NCBI GenBank assembly: GCA_020881915.1
Contig: JAJFPB010000002.1
Location: forward strand, 1,116,001-1,180,000
DNA from: Paramyrothecium sp. XJ0827
Taxonomy: Eukaryota; Ascomycota; Sordariomycetes; Hypocreales; Stachybotryaceae
Direction of reading: 5' to 3'
Length of the DNA: 64,000 nucleotides
Both the position numbers and the translations under genes were made by a program. The notes under the pieces are model-generated. The model had not been told where the DNA came from. It was given only the letters and a program-made list of their open reading frames with translations, and did not search any database. This document shows positions 1 to 12,993 of the stretch, in pieces. Each line of letters begins with the position of its first letter. Position 1 is the first letter of the stretch.

Positions 1-424
1 GTATATTGCCTATCAAAATTACTGGATCCGGGAACGAGATCGGCACCGCAGTCCGGCAATCTACAGAGATGACCGGCCATTTACGCAATACGTGAATTTG
101 GAATAACTCTAGTCGCTGATGTAAAATATGAAGAACATAATTCAGAACACGACAGACCGAGGGATGTTTTATGACGTGACAATTAGGGAACGTCATGCCA
201 TTTTGCAACATTACTTGAGCAGTAACTTGAACATCAAGCTCAATCAAGTCTGCCTCTCGTCTTCATGTATTTCAACCCTGGGCTTGAGGAGAATTTGTTA
301 AAACTGTAAAACATCCACAGGAAATTAAGAAAGTGGTTTCAAGACATCCAATTGCGCCTCTGTCTATCTTTCAACCTTCTAATTAATCTAAACAAAAATA
401 CAGACTCCGTAAATATCATCAAGC
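1..424. other. 3' flank of subtilisin gene, no gene seen
   Basis: AT-leaning sequence downstream of the minus-strand subtilisin stop codon. No coding region, RNA gene or repeat can be supported; it probably holds the 3' UTR and terminator of that gene. Confidence 0.5.
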
Positions 425-1759
<1,335 letters not shown>

Positions 1760-1885
1760 CTTGATAGATCTGAACGCAAAGGCGAGTAGTTCAAGTCTGG
1801 ACTCCGAAGTCTGCCGCTAGAAGCTGATGCTGAGCGTGAGGCTTGGTGGGAAGAGGAGTCTCCAGATATTGGGCTCTTCCAAACT

Positions 1886-1893
1886 CTTATATA
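1886..1893 (-). promoter_or_regulatory. TATA box of the subtilisin gene
   Basis: The minus strand reads TATATAAG about 130 bp upstream of the subtilisin ATG, a normal distance for a regulated fungal secreted-protease promoter. Confidence 0.6.
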
Positions 1894-4800
1894 GACAATT
1901 CAACAGTTGTCACGATCCATGAGTGAGGCCCGCGCCGTATCGCCAGGTTAGGCAAGAGGCATAATCCATGGCACCCATGCATCACCCCAAGGTTCAGAAA
2001 TTGAAGGGCTGACTAGGACACTGAGCAGAGAAGTGTTTCAACATCCCATGGTCATTACCAGCTCGTTCTCGATGCAGTTGCGCGGATGGAAGAGCAGACG
2101 ACCGAGTTCGGTCCTTATGCATCATCACCTTCTCCTTACGGAATCTGGGGCCGTCACTTCTCGGCTGACTCCTCCCATGGCCCCGTAACTTAGCCGCCGC
2201 TCTTGAGCATCGACCACAGCGGGGCCGCCAAGATGCGCAAGTCCCGTCCCACAGGGGTAGTCTGGAAGTGCCGTTTCAATACCGGCGCCTGGCGAGCCCC
2301 AGATTATCATGTGCTTTTGGACTGCTGGTTCAAACATCCAAGCCTGCCTAAGAAGGTAAGCTTCGGCAGCGTGATCCAGTCTAAAGCCCGTAGGCCCTAT
2401 TAACCTTCCCATTTTGCACGCCGGATTCCGGAGAATTGCTTTTCATGCCCGCAGGCCCTTTCGTTGACCGCGAGATAGAGTCTCATCTACTCGGCTATGT
2501 CGGCCAGGTATCGCAGCGGAAGAAACCTGGGGTCCTGCTTGCATGAGATGGTCAGCTGCATGCGGGGAAGAGCCTCAGTGCAACACACAATCGAGCACCC
2601 GGCACATGTGCGCCTTGCCAAGAGATTCGGAGATAAGAGGAACAACAAGACGTTCAGGCCGTTAAGTCACCAAACCGCTGGAAGAGGAGCTCATCTGTTC
2701 TTTATACTTCCATCTTGTGGCCATGCTGAAATCACAGGTCTTGAGATCTTCACGGCAAGCAGCAGGTCAAGATGGAGATCTGGCATTGCATTAGAATGAA
2801 CCGGCTGCAGAAGTTACAGGGTCATTGTAGATCTGGCAGTAGGTGTGGTAGCATTCCACGCCTGGCTACACCGCGATCCTGTCTCTTTCCCGACCGCCCG
2901 AATCCCCACAGAAATCGCCAATGGTCGCAACTGGTCATGATTTGTGGAATTGGCGGCTGTATCGCGCTTCGTTGTTAGGGGCATTTAGGGGCTCTTTGGC
3001 GATGCCAGACCTTCCTAATCCGCAACTGGACCCGCAACCCAAGGGCATGAATCCGCAGTCGCAATGGAAATGTTGACCGCGTGGGCAATTCCCGATCTTG
3101 TTGAGGGTCTAGGCCACCGTGCTTGAGATACGTCAAGTCCTGGGCATCTGCCATTACACAGTCTCCAAACTCGGTAATCTCGTCTAGCTCACTCCTCCCG
3201 CTCGAGACGAAACACTGGGTGCCGGGACTAAGAGGCCAGACCAACCTCGGTTCGCCGCCTACCAAACGAGCCAGCCGTCCCACTTCCGAGACGGAAATGA
3301 TGGCTGGTTGAATAAATTGTGGGGGAAGGTCGAGTGTTCACTGTGGGGTTAATACCGGTACTCCATCCCCAATTTTGCCTTGCATGATGACTGATCACCA
3401 GTCCAGCCCACACCGCGAAAAGGAGTCTCTTGTAGACATTTACGTCTAATTCCGAACATTCAACCAACAAGCTTCGAATGAGAATAGCTCGATTTAACAA
3501 GAATGTTCCAAGATTGTCTTTCGAACTTGGAAAGAACTTCATAGTCTCTACTTTTCTAGATCTCGTTCGAATGGGACCTGTGAATCGCCCAGTCTGCACG
3601 CCGCTTGAAACGCTTGAAGTGGTGGTCCAAGTAAAGATGTATTCGCAAATTAGTGCGCCGCGAGTCAATGCGAACCACACAATTAGCCAAGCAGATCTGC
3701 AATACCCCTGCCAGGAAACCAAGACAGAGAAATGCTCCGGGCTTGTATGACAAAAGCTCCCATCCCTGGCCAAGGAGATTGACCCGCTCAGACATCCCTG
3801 GGCACTTTGGACGACTGCAGGAAATGACGGGAGCATAGCGGAGACGTGCCTGCCGAGCAGAAGTTGGAAGACTGGCCAGTTACATTCTTATCTACTTCTG
3901 CATAGTGCTCAATAAATAACCAATTTTATCGTGTAAGAACTCGATTGTCTCCAATGGGACATGATCACAGTTCAGTAGCAAGGCAAAGTTCTCCAATTGA
4001 GTGCATACTCGAGCCAACAGGTACTGAAATTTTGATGACAAAGGTCTCCGCGTCTGATGTATAACTCAAACAAGCACAAGCGCCTCGACCCCAATCAGAA
4101 AAAAGCAGGACTATAACCGAAATACCGGTGTCTGATGTCGAGCATCAGCCCCACCAACAGCCAGGTTGGACCTTGACATGATCTGAAGCCCTTTGCTTCC
4201 CGCATGCCAAAATGGCAGGTGGACGAGATGCTCTAACCGCAAGAGACTTAACTTGCGACTTCTGTAAGATTCGATGGCGGTGGATCATTTACGGAAGGTC
4301 TCATGTTAGGCCGTCACGTTCGAGAACCTGCAGCATCTCACCGTGTGAGGTTATCAATACGAGCAGAAAATGCTGTGCTGGTTACCTCGAGACGATGACT
4401 GTCGACGTGATGGACGGTGAGAGAATATACAGAAAGTAAAATCAAGACCAAGGAGTTTATTGCTTATTCGATTACTGGAGGATGTAGAAACCTTGCCCAG
4501 GGCTCAAAGCAAGAGTCGCATTCTTAGAGTGCATTCTCACATTACATCATGTCATTCTTCCGGAATCCGAGAGCTCCCTGCTTAGCCTCAACGTTACCTT
4601 CGGAAAATAAAATGTGAGTTAGGCACAAGACTCACATGCCAGAGCACGCAGGTTCACGATGCAATATGGTGGACATATATAAACAGGACAGTGTTGGAGG
4701 AAACAACAGCAATGGCGTCATGCAGGCCTACATTGTCAACCGGCATGGATCAGTGCCGATACTACAGTCCTCGAGGCCCTGTTCGGCCGCAAGCTTACTC

Positions 4801-4949
4801 AAGTTGTCAACTCTTTTGAGCTAACAAGTACAAATGTCGTCAACGCTTGAATTTGGGAGCACTAAAATACTGGCTTAGGAGATTCTTTTATGCTGTTTTC
4901 AGCTCATTTCTTTCGAGCTTTCGAGCTTTCTTCTCTTAGCTTTGTCTAG
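1894..4949. other. 3 kb intergenic region, no recognisable gene
   Basis: Only short, overlapping open frames on both strands, with no domain, signal peptide or consistent intron pattern. The left end is the subtilisin promoter. A minus-strand frame at 3795-3556 has a hydrophobic centre but no family I recognise, and it is not called as a gene. No repeat, tRNA or transposon remnant was found. Confidence 0.5.
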
Positions 4950-5522
4950 CTATGTCTCAGATCTGAGACGGAATGCCTGGAGTATAAGAGCCTGCACTGG
5001 CTCAATGGTGATCGGAATGTCCCGTTCCCCGATCCTCTGCTCTCGAACCTCCGCCTCAGTCGCCCAAACATGCGCCTGGTGCTCCTGTGGGTCCAGCTGG
5101 ACTGCTTCCGATGATTCGACAGCGGCTTCAAAGGAGAAGCGGCAGAACGACTTTGTGCCGTAGCGGTTGGTAAATATCTGCCCGATCTCCTGGCCGGGTA
5201 TTTCAGGGACAAAGTGTTTGAACCGCGTTGCGATGAGGCCGGATTCCTCCCATAACTCTCGAGCTGCGCCGTGCAATATGCTCGGGTCCTCCTTGTCCAC
5301 AGCGCCGCCGGGGATTTCCCATCTGTTCGGCATTGAGTCATGGCTCGCGCGTTGAATCAGGAGGACTCGACCCTCGGGATTGAAAACCACAACGCCCACG
5401 CAAATGCCGTCTAGCTTTGAGTCGTGGTCCTTCAACCATTTTTCAGCAGTAATGTTCCATTTTGAAAGCGAGGAATCCCACTCGAAGCTGAACGTGGGGG
5501 CAGGGCTTGTCGAAGCGGCCAT
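4950..5522 (-). CDS. Nudix hydrolase
   Basis: Single-exon gene of 190 residues. It carries a Nudix domain (about residues 38-180). The Nudix box starts at GG72-73 and ends in REL...EESGL (residues 88-96), so the catalytic REUXEEXGU half is intact and can bind the divalent metal. The spacing between the glycine and the RE pair is one residue longer than the standard GX5EX7REUXEEXGU, and the first Glu is shifted. I believe this variant occurs in fungal Nudix proteins. The strands before the box (CVGVVVFNPEGRVLLIQR) are typical. Nudix enzymes cleave nucleoside diphosphates linked to another moiety; the substrate cannot be told from sequence. There is no targeting signal, so it is probably cytosolic. 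It lies 473 bp upstream (in coordinates) of the stop codon of the threonine aldolase gene, on the same strand, with independent transcription likely. Confidence 0.9.
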   Translation of the reverse strand: MAASTSPAPTFSFEWDSSLSKWNITAEKWLKDHDSKLDGICVGVVVFNPEGRVLLIQRASHDSMPNRWEIPGGAVDKEDPSILHGAARELWEESGLIATRFKHFVPEIPGQEIGQIFTNRYGTKSFCRFSFEAAVESSEAVQLDPQEHQAHVWATEAEVREQRIGERDIPITIEPVQALILQAFRLRSET

Positions 5523-5995
5523 CTTGAATGTGGTTGCCTGGGAGCAAAACTAGCATCCTCGGGCGATTGAGGGGCTGAAACTGCGCTTAGGCTCACTCCC
5601 ACGCAGTAATTGTTGATGCGGTTTCCGGTGATTGTTGGTTCGCACAACGAAATCGAAGTTTCGTCACCTGCGAGTTGAGTAATTTTCATGCATTATACGA
5701 CTTATCCTTTCCTCAGAACCAAGTAATACACTTTGTGTTTGACCTCTTCAGAGTCGTCATACGATGCGTTTTATCCACACGATCACAAGTATTAGTGCAG
5801 GACACGCATCTTTACAACACCACTACAACATATTATCAGCCTGCAATCAATATTTCAATACATGTGGTTCCGTCAGACCGAGTGTGTGAAGTCAATGCAC
5901 GGACACAGCGCTGCAAGGCGTCTCCCAAAGGGATATCTTCGACTGGGAACCTGATCAAGTTGCTAGACTGTAGTGTGTCCCTCGTGTAAGTCCGC
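5523..5995. other. Intergenic: Nudix promoter and aldolase 3' flank
   Basis: Holds the upstream region of the minus-strand Nudix gene and the 3' flank of the threonine aldolase gene. No further gene or distinct regulatory site can be supported. Confidence 0.5.
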
Positions 5996-7258
5996 TCAAG
6001 AGCATCCGCCATTCATTTTCCCATCACTCCAGGAGACACCCCTCTTCTTGTCATTCATAAGCTCCGTCAAAGCATCAACAATATCCTGCGCAGCGGCTTC
6101 CGTATGCTGGTGATGGAAAACCAGCCGCCCGCCGGGAAAGACAACAATATTCTTTCTCGCGCAGTACTCTACGAACGCTGAGCCTGGAATATCCGCAGCC
6201 GCCAGGTCCAGCACGATCATGTTCGTCTGCACCGGCAAAGACGTCGAGTATCCGACCCTTTTGAGTCTGTCCGCCGTTGCCTTCGTGAGAGCGTGAACTT
6301 GCGCCAGCCGTGGGAGCGAGTACTCCAACGCAGCCCGCGCAGCCGCGGCCATCATACCAGGCTGTCTCGTTCCTCCGCCGAACATCTTGCGGTAGTACTT
6401 GGCTCTTGCGATGAAAGGTTTGGTGCCGACGAGGACGCTTCCCATGGGTGCACCCACGCCCTTGGAGAGGCACAGGGACATGCTGTCAAAGCAGGCGACA
6501 TAGTCTTTCAACTCGACGCCCTCGCCGACCACGCCGTCCAAGATGCGGGCGCCGTCGCAGTGCATCGCAACAGGCTGCTGGCCCTCGGGGACGGGATAGG
6601 ACCTCACGTACTCCGATATGGCTCGGGCGTCGGACAATGGAAGGATCGTGCCGCTCAGAGTGTTTTCCAGCGCGACGACCCTCGTTGGAGGAAAGTGGAC
6701 TGACTTGTCAGATATGTCCAGCATGGACTCGGAGCTTGAGCTTACTGTTGTCGTCTGCCATCATGTTGGCCTTGACGTCTTCCAACGTCAAGTGTATGCC
6801 GTTCTTTGGATGGACCGTGGTCACGGATGCTTGAGACATGACAGGCAGTGCTCCGGATTCCCACGCATAGATGTGTGCACGGTAGTCTAGCATCACGGTA
6901 TGCGGAGGCTGGGTGAGATGGGTTCTGAGCGCGATCTGGTTGCATTGCGTTCCGGATACCACCCATAAGGCGGCCTCCTTGCCGGTCAAGTCCATGATCT
7001 TTTGCTCCAGCGCCTTGACAGAGGGGTCACCCTCCGTGTCGTAGATGTCGTCGTTGAAAGAGGCGTCGAAAATTGCCTTTCTCTTCCTCAGCAGGGCACC
7101 GAAAGCTTTAAGCGAGGAGCGCTCACCTCCATCATGGACTCTGTCGGGACCGTCACGACATCCGAGCGAAAGTCGCGAGACGCCTTTTCGGTGGCGGCCT
7201 TCAGCTTGGCTCCCATCATGGGGCTGATGAGAGGATGGTCGCCACTGATATCGCCCAT
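5996..7258 (-). CDS. GLY1: L-threonine (low-specificity / allo-threonine) aldolase
   Basis: Three exons on the minus strand: 7258-7127, 7076-6746 and 6699-5996, all in frame, giving 388 residues. This is a fold-type I PLP enzyme that splits threonine into glycine and acetaldehyde, a route to glycine in the cytosol. The family signature DFRSDVVTVPTESMM opens the domain. The segment FNDDIYDTEGDPSV follows after intron 1. HCDGAR (201-206) and the PLP-binding Lys234 in LCLSKGVGAPMG are all present. The length matches yeast Gly1 (387 residues). The second intron has donor GTAAGC and a CAG acceptor that restores DDNIHFPPTR. The first intron ends in AAAG, a weak but frame-preserving acceptor. The gene symbol is given by family resemblance to yeast GLY1. 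The neighbouring ACC-synthase-like gene is also a PLP enzyme, but no pathway link is evident. Confidence 0.93.
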
Positions 7259-8155
7259 GGTGGTCTCGTATGGCTAGGTATCGAATGTGTTTGGAAGCAA
7301 AGAGGAAGTCGAATCTTGGGCATCACTGGGTGCAAGGCCACGATGTCTGGACCACCATGTTTCCTGCATTTAAATAGTGGCTCGTAGTGGCCCCCCACAA
7401 AAGCCACAATGGAGCGGATAGTCTCCAACCGACCAGTCATTTCCTTTCGGCAGACGCATATGACGCCGTCGTCCGTCCAGGGGTCGATCTCACCTGTCCC
7501 AGACGTTGGGTGTCAACGGAGGGGCACCGGTGACGGGGAAAGCGAGAGATCTTTACTTCAGACCTGTTACAGTGCCTGTAATTTATACTTTAAAATAAGA
7601 AGAGAAATAGGAAAACCCCTCAAGAACATTCAGCAGAACAATATATATTTTCATGATTAATTACACATTTAATCATTCTTCCTTGCTACATCTACAGTAA
7701 GGAGTTGTCAACTTGTAACTTAAACATTGGTACAGTCCCGGTTTTCCTATCGCCTGCCCACACTCCCGCAGCCGTGATGTTTCCAGAAAGGGCAGGCCAG
7801 GAAAATCAACAACATCTTCATTGCTTCTTCCAAGTCACGAAGCTAGATCTCGCCCAAACACAAGATACGACCATTCGGTCCTAGATAAGCCTGAAACATG
7901 TAACAGAACCCGAGTACAACAATTCTGCCCAAGGTCTATTTCCTCGTCTCCCGCAGCACTTCGACGAGATGCGGGGAACTGCGGCAAACCGGAGGGGCTT
8001 TCTGCAGCATGTCCGTCATCCAATCTAGCGTCATCTGCGCCCTTTGCCCCCCGGATACAGGTTCGGCAGAGCTCTTTGCGCCTGTCAGATGCGAGCGGGG
8101 AAGCTTGGCAGTGGGCGTGGGCGGCCGTGGATTCGCCCTTCGGCACACGTCAATG
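7259..8155. other. Intergenic, no gene seen
   Basis: Upstream region of the threonine aldolase gene and 3' flank of the ACC-synthase-like gene. The middle (about 7560-7720) is AT-rich. No coding region or RNA gene can be supported. Confidence 0.5.
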
Positions 8156-9439
8156 TCATGCGGCCGCTCCGATCGCGGCCGTGATCCGGCGCAGGCCCTC
8201 CTCGAGGTACTCCGGCTGATGGGAGAAGACGATCCTGAACCACCCGCACTCCTCGGCCCCGAACTGGACGCCCGAGGCCAAGAAGACCTTCTGCCGCCTC
8301 AGCGCGCCCGAAACCACCTCGTCAATGTCCGCCCCTGCCCCGAGCTCCGGGTGCGCCCGGCGGTACGCCGCGCCCAGATTCACCCACAGGAAGAAGGCCG
8401 CCGTCACACCCGGCGCGTACGCGACGCCGCCGGTCCTCGCCCACGCCGCGGCGCGCTCGAAGCTGCGCGCCAGCCGCGCCCGGTTCTCCCGCACGTAGGC
8501 CGCCGCCCAGCCCGCGTCCCCGAGGAAGTTGGCCGTGGCGTGCTCCGCGAGCGACGAGACGGAGCTGTAAAGCGACACGGGCACGAGCGCCGCGTGCAGC
8601 GCCGGGTTGCGCTGCGACACCAGCGCGCCCACCCGCAGCCCGTTGGCGCCGAAGTCCTTGGACGTGCCCCAGACGACGTGCACCAGCGCCGGGTCGATGA
8701 GGCCCTCGAGCGGCACGGACAGGCACGACTCGAACGGCACGGGCGCCGGCGCCGCGTCGACCGTGTTGGCAAAGGTGGACAGCGCGTAGATCTCGTCGCT
8801 GACGAAGTGCACCTTGTACCGCTGGCATAGCCCGAGCAGCGCGACGAGCGTCTCCCGCGGGTAGCACCGCCCCAGCGGGTTGTGCGGGTTCGAGATGATC
8901 AGCGCCGCCGCCCGCTTGCCCTGCCGCCGCGTCTCCAGGATGGCCTCCTCGTACGGTCCCACGGCCTCGACGCCGAACGGGTCCAGCCCGCGGAACGGCA
9001 CGGTCGTCAGTGCCGCGCCCATGCGCAGCGTGACGTCGTCCACAAAAGTCACGTAGTGCGGCCGGCCCAGCAGCACGACGTCGCCCGGGTTCGCCAGCGC
9101 CCACGCGAGGTGCTCGACGGCCGAGCTGCACCCGTTGGTGAGCGTGATGTGCGCCGGATCGACGGGCTCCCGCGCCTGGAGCGTCTCGCTCAGGAAGCGC
9201 GCGAGCACGCTCTTCAGCCGCTTGCCGCCGTCGCCGTACGTGAAGGCCGACGGCGGCAGTGCCATGTGCGCGTGGATGTGGTTTGTGATTTCCTCCACCA
9301 TCAGGTCGTTCTCCGCAACCCCCAGGTTGACGATGCCCCCGGGGTTAGACGTCGGACACCAGTTGTCCTGTAGGACGTCCCATAGCTGATATCGAGGGTC
9401 CGGCTTAGCCAGGTTCTCGGCACGTTGTGAGAGTGACAT
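8156..9439 (-). CDS. ACC-synthase-like aminotransferase (class I/II, PLP-dependent)
   Basis: Intronless gene of 427 residues, fold-type I PLP enzyme. Visible landmarks are NLGVAEN (38-44), TYGDGG, ISNPHNPLG (182-190), SDEIYALS and the PLP lysine Lys261 in GTSKDFGANGLRVG. A late Arg in WFRIVFSH would bind the substrate carboxylate. The closest named family is 1-aminocyclopropane-1-carboxylate synthase-like. In fungi such proteins are also found in secondary-metabolite clusters (for example GliI) and often do not make ACC, so the reaction cannot be assigned. The coding region is far more GC-rich than its neighbours, with nearly all third positions G or C; this is either strong codon selection or a sign of different origin. 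No synthase, transporter or regulator of a metabolite cluster lies nearby. Confidence 0.92.
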   Translation of the reverse strand: MSLSQRAENLAKPDPRYQLWDVLQDNWCPTSNPGGIVNLGVAENDLMVEEITNHIHAHMALPPSAFTYGDGGKRLKSVLARFLSETLQAREPVDPAHITLTNGCSSAVEHLAWALANPGDVVLLGRPHYVTFVDDVTLRMGAALTTVPFRGLDPFGVEAVGPYEEAILETRRQGKRAAALIISNPHNPLGRCYPRETLVALLGLCQRYKVHFVSDEIYALSTFANTVDAAPAPVPFESCLSVPLEGLIDPALVHVVWGTSKDFGANGLRVGALVSQRNPALHAALVPVSLYSSVSSLAEHATANFLGDAGWAAAYVRENRARLARSFERAAAWARTGGVAYAPGVTAAFFLWVNLGAAYRRAHPELGAGADIDEVVSGALRRQKVFLASGVQFGAEECGWFRIVFSHQPEYLEEGLRRITAAIGAAA

Positions 9440-10231
9440 TGCCGAGCTGGTCAGAAATATGTCAATGCTTTGTCCATGTGATAGTAAAAGAGCCTGGGGT
9501 GTGAATTAAGTGTAAGTGTATTTCGTCTCAAGTGAAAATGGTCGAGTTGATCAAATCGACATAGGCACTTACAGACCCCGAGGTCCTCCGCAGTCCTCGG
9601 CACCATATTCTTAGTCGCATTGGTCGAGACGCATGTCAGTATGCGCCCTATCTTAGCCCAAGCCACCGGGACCAAACTTTAGCCTCCTTTGGCTGCTCGG
9701 CAGTGGATCGTCGAAGGCTTGCATAAGGCGCTGTCCGCTCCTGGAACTCATTACGTCAATAATCTTCGTTCGGCCTCTAAACGCAAGGGCTACTGAAAGC
9801 AGAGATAGCCTGGTCACCTAGACCCATGCACATAGCAATGATAGTGGTGTTGGTGGTGACATGTAAAAATGTATCTATGCAAGCGACAAAAAGCATACTC
9901 CTGAGAACAATGCCAGGCTACACATACAATCTCATCCTCATACGAAACATCTGTCCACCTACAGGACAGCCTCTCCAGTGCCACCCCTCTTCGTCCGTCC
10001 GTGCCTACACAACTCTAGCCGGCTTCTTCTACCCAACTCGTCTTCTTTGCATGTCCGTAGTCGTCCACTCTCACAAGGAAGAAGAATATGTGCATCGGTC
10101 GGTTTCAAGCTTTTTCAAGGGTATTCGAGGTGATCGCGGCCGCCATGTATAGCGGGGGGTGTGTGGCTTGAATATCTATGTTACGGGGGGGCTCCAAGCG
10201 CTTGCCCCCTTGCTGAATCTGTGGTGGAAAT
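9440..10231. other. Intergenic: ACC-synthase-like promoter and IDH1 3' flank
   Basis: Contains the upstream region of the ACC-synthase-like gene and the 3' UTR of IDH1. GC content drops sharply at the gene edge. No additional gene is supported. Confidence 0.5.
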
Positions 10232-11841
10232 TTACAGAGTCTCCATCTTGTCGAGGATGGCCTTGGTGAACTCGTGGGTGGTGGAGTTGCCGCCCATATC
10301 GCGAGTGCGGACCTTGCTGTAAAGAGAAGAAATGTCAGCATAAGTTCACCAAACCTCGTTATTCTTATACAACGACAAAGAGATGCAACGTACCCCTCAG
10401 CAATGACACCGTAGATGGCCTTGGAGATGCGGTTGGCGTGGTCGTCGAGACCAAGGTGGCGCAGCAGCATGCTGCCGGACAGGATCATGGCGGTGGGGTT
10501 GGCCTGGTCCTTGCCCTTGATGTCGAGGCCGACGTGACGGCAGCCGGGCTCGAAGACGGCGACCTCGCGGCCCATGTTGCAGCCGGGGACGATACCGGGA
10601 CCACCGACCAGGGCGGCGCCGATGTTGGACAGGATGCCACCGTACAGGTTAGGCATGACCATGACGTCGAACTGCTGAGGGCGGGAGACGGCTTGCATGG
10701 AGGCGTTGTCGACAATCATGTCGTTGACCTCGAGGGTGGGGTACTCCTTGGCGGTCTGGTGGAAGGTGTTGCGGAACAGACCGTCGGCCAACTTCATGAT
10801 GTTGGCCTTGTGGATGCAGGTGACCTTGGAGCGGCCGTTGGCCAGGGCGAAGGCGAAGGCGAACTTGGCGATGCGCTCCGACTTGGCGCGGGTGATGATC
10901 TTGAGCGACTCGACGACGCCGGGGACGCTCTGGTGCTCGAGGCCCGAGTACTCGCCCTCGGTGTTCTCACGGATGATGCACATGTCGACGTCCTTGTGGC
11001 GGGTCTCGTAGCCGGGGATGTTCTTGATGAGGGAGATGCTGGCGTAGATGTCGAGCTCCTGGCGCAGGGCGACGTTGAAGCTCTGGTGGCCGGAGCGGGT
11101 GATGGGGGTGTGCAGGATGCCCTTGAGGCCGAGCTTGTTGCGGCGCAGCGAGGCGACGGATTCGCGGAAGGCCTCCTCGGTGCGGCCGCCCTCGAGGCCG
11201 GAGACCTCGATCTGCTCCCACTCGATGGGGACGTTGTCGGCCTTGAAGACGGTCTTGACCGCCTCGGCGACCTCGGCACCGATACCGTCACCGGGGATCA
11301 GGGTGACGGTGTACTTGCCGCCGAACTTGGCGGGCTTGAAGATGTCGGACTGGATGGTCGCAAAGGATCGCGTGGCGGCGGGGGCAGCGCCGCGGAGGGC
11401 CTGGAGGGGAAACCGTTAGCCATTGCATTCGATGTGCCTCTGCTGCTCAATTGTGATGCTCCGGCCGGGAATATGCAGCGGTCTTTGGTCGCTTCATGCT
11501 GGGTTTGGGGCTGTCTGCCTTGTCGCTGGTGAGGGATAACAAAGCTTGTCTCCCTCCTGACGTCAATTGCGCTGAATTGCGACAGACTGCCACGGCAGGA
11601 AAACAGCTCAAGGCAGGACAGCTCCAGCTCGAGCACGCATTGCCAATTGCTCCAGCCCAGTGCATTGCTCATAATCCTCCTCTTTCCGCATTGTCTCCGT
11701 CCTCCAGCGACCGACGTTGCTTGCCGTCACTACCCGCTTCGCCCGGCCACGAGGGGCGGCAAAAGGAAGCAAACCAAATAAACACGCAAAGGAGAGACAT
11801 GTACGTACCTGGGCCGTCCTGACAGAGCTTCGCGACAGCAT
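10232..11841 (-). CDS. IDH1: Mitochondrial NAD-dependent isocitrate dehydrogenase, subunit 1
   Basis: Three exons on the minus strand: 11841-11809 (33 nt, MLSRSSVRTAQ), 11400-10394 and 10316-10232; 374 residues. The product is the regulatory-type subunit of the NAD-specific isocitrate dehydrogenase of the TCA cycle, partner of an Idh2-type catalytic subunit in the mitochondrial matrix. The N-terminus (residues 1-30, rich in Arg, Ser and Ala) is a presequence. The isocitrate/isopropylmalate dehydrogenase fold follows with LIPGDGIG, ENTEGEYSGLEH, MIVDNASMQ, NLYGGILSN and GKDQANPTAM. The protein ends at TKAILDKMETL. The first intron (408 nt) is long for this organism and separates the first 11 residues of the targeting signal from the rest. 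The second intron (77 nt) is phase 2. The length agrees with other fungal Idh1 proteins. Confidence 0.96.
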
Positions 11842-12993
11842 GGCGGGCAAGGGTCTGGGGAAGGAAGATAAGAGAGGAGATTTCCGGAGGTCGAGGGAGA
11901 AGCGGCCGATTGGGGAGAGCAGGAAGAAAAGAGGAAAGATGGTTTCCAAGGACAAGAGGGAAAAGGTTGTACGTAGCAGAAAAATCACGAGGCGAAAAGG
12001 GTAAAAAAAGTGACCATTGGCTCGTTCCCGCAAGCACCCAGTCGGAAAGGCCACCAGCACCAAGCAAGCAGCGGCCAACACTAACGAGATGCCGAGGACA
12101 AGCACCTCCGTCCGCGCGCAGAGGTACCTGTCGCAGCGCCGTTGGCTGCGCGCAGTACCTAGGCCTGCTGGGGGCCCAAGGCGCCCTCTGTGGGAAATCG
12201 CCCACTGAAATCCCGCAAAAATGGGCTGCCCGTCCCCCTGTGCGACCCGATGCCCCACGTCCTCTTCTCGGCCTGCAGCGCGCTACGGTTGCAGGTTTCT
12301 GGCCTTAGCACCGGCGCTAACCTCGGATTCCACCCCGGAGAGCGAAGACAACTCCGAGCCAGCCAAGCTCAATGGCTCGGTCAAAGTGCGTCCTGGGTCG
12401 CTGACTCAGCCGGCTCCAAACCTCCCAAGGGTGCTGCATTCGTCGCTCTGGCTGTCATCGTCATCGGCTTCATGAAGCATTTCTCATCCTGTGGCAGTCA
12501 TCCTCACCACGGCTTTCCCCAGCAACCAAGTCCCATTTCTTGACGCTGCTTCTGCATGGATCCTACACCATTAATTGATCGCTCCGTTTTGCCCTTTAAT
12601 TTTTTTATTTTCTCTTTCTTTTGCCCCCTTCGTTTTCATAATTTCTGTTGGTCATAAAGGCAGCCATCCAGACCTCAACCCTCTCTCACAGTTCATTAGC
12701 ACGGCATGATTCGCAAAGCATGACAACCAAAAATTATGTCTTTTAAGTCCACTGTGCAATCCCAAGTCTTTTTTGCCGTACCATCAAGTAGCCTCTCAGG
12801 GCTCCATGCTTTCGTTTTCCTCAGTTCATAACAAAACCTCTGCGTGTCCTTCATAAAACATACAAGCTCTACCTATAAACTCCCCCCTCTATGGCCTTCC
12901 GTCCATAAAGTCTTGCAATGTGCTGCGTTTACCGTATAAACCTAGACCCCCAAACCACAACTACGTCTGCTTGTTCGCCGTCGATGCCTCTAG
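11842..12993. other. Intergenic: IDH1 promoter and kinase 3' UTR
   Basis: About 1.15 kb. The part next to IDH1 is purine-rich on the plus strand (CT-rich on the coding strand), typical of a highly expressed fungal promoter and leader. The 12580-12900 part is AT/T-rich and fits the 3' UTR of the kinase gene. No separate gene is supported. Confidence 0.5.

Noticed and set aside
8009..8830. Plus-strand open frame of 273 codons
   Set aside because: Mirror of the GC-rich ACC-synthase-like gene; Arg-rich with no domain.
10438..11532. Plus-strand open frame of 364 codons
   Set aside because: It is antisense to IDH1 and rich in Val, Gly, Asp and Leu, the usual mirror of GC-rich codon use.
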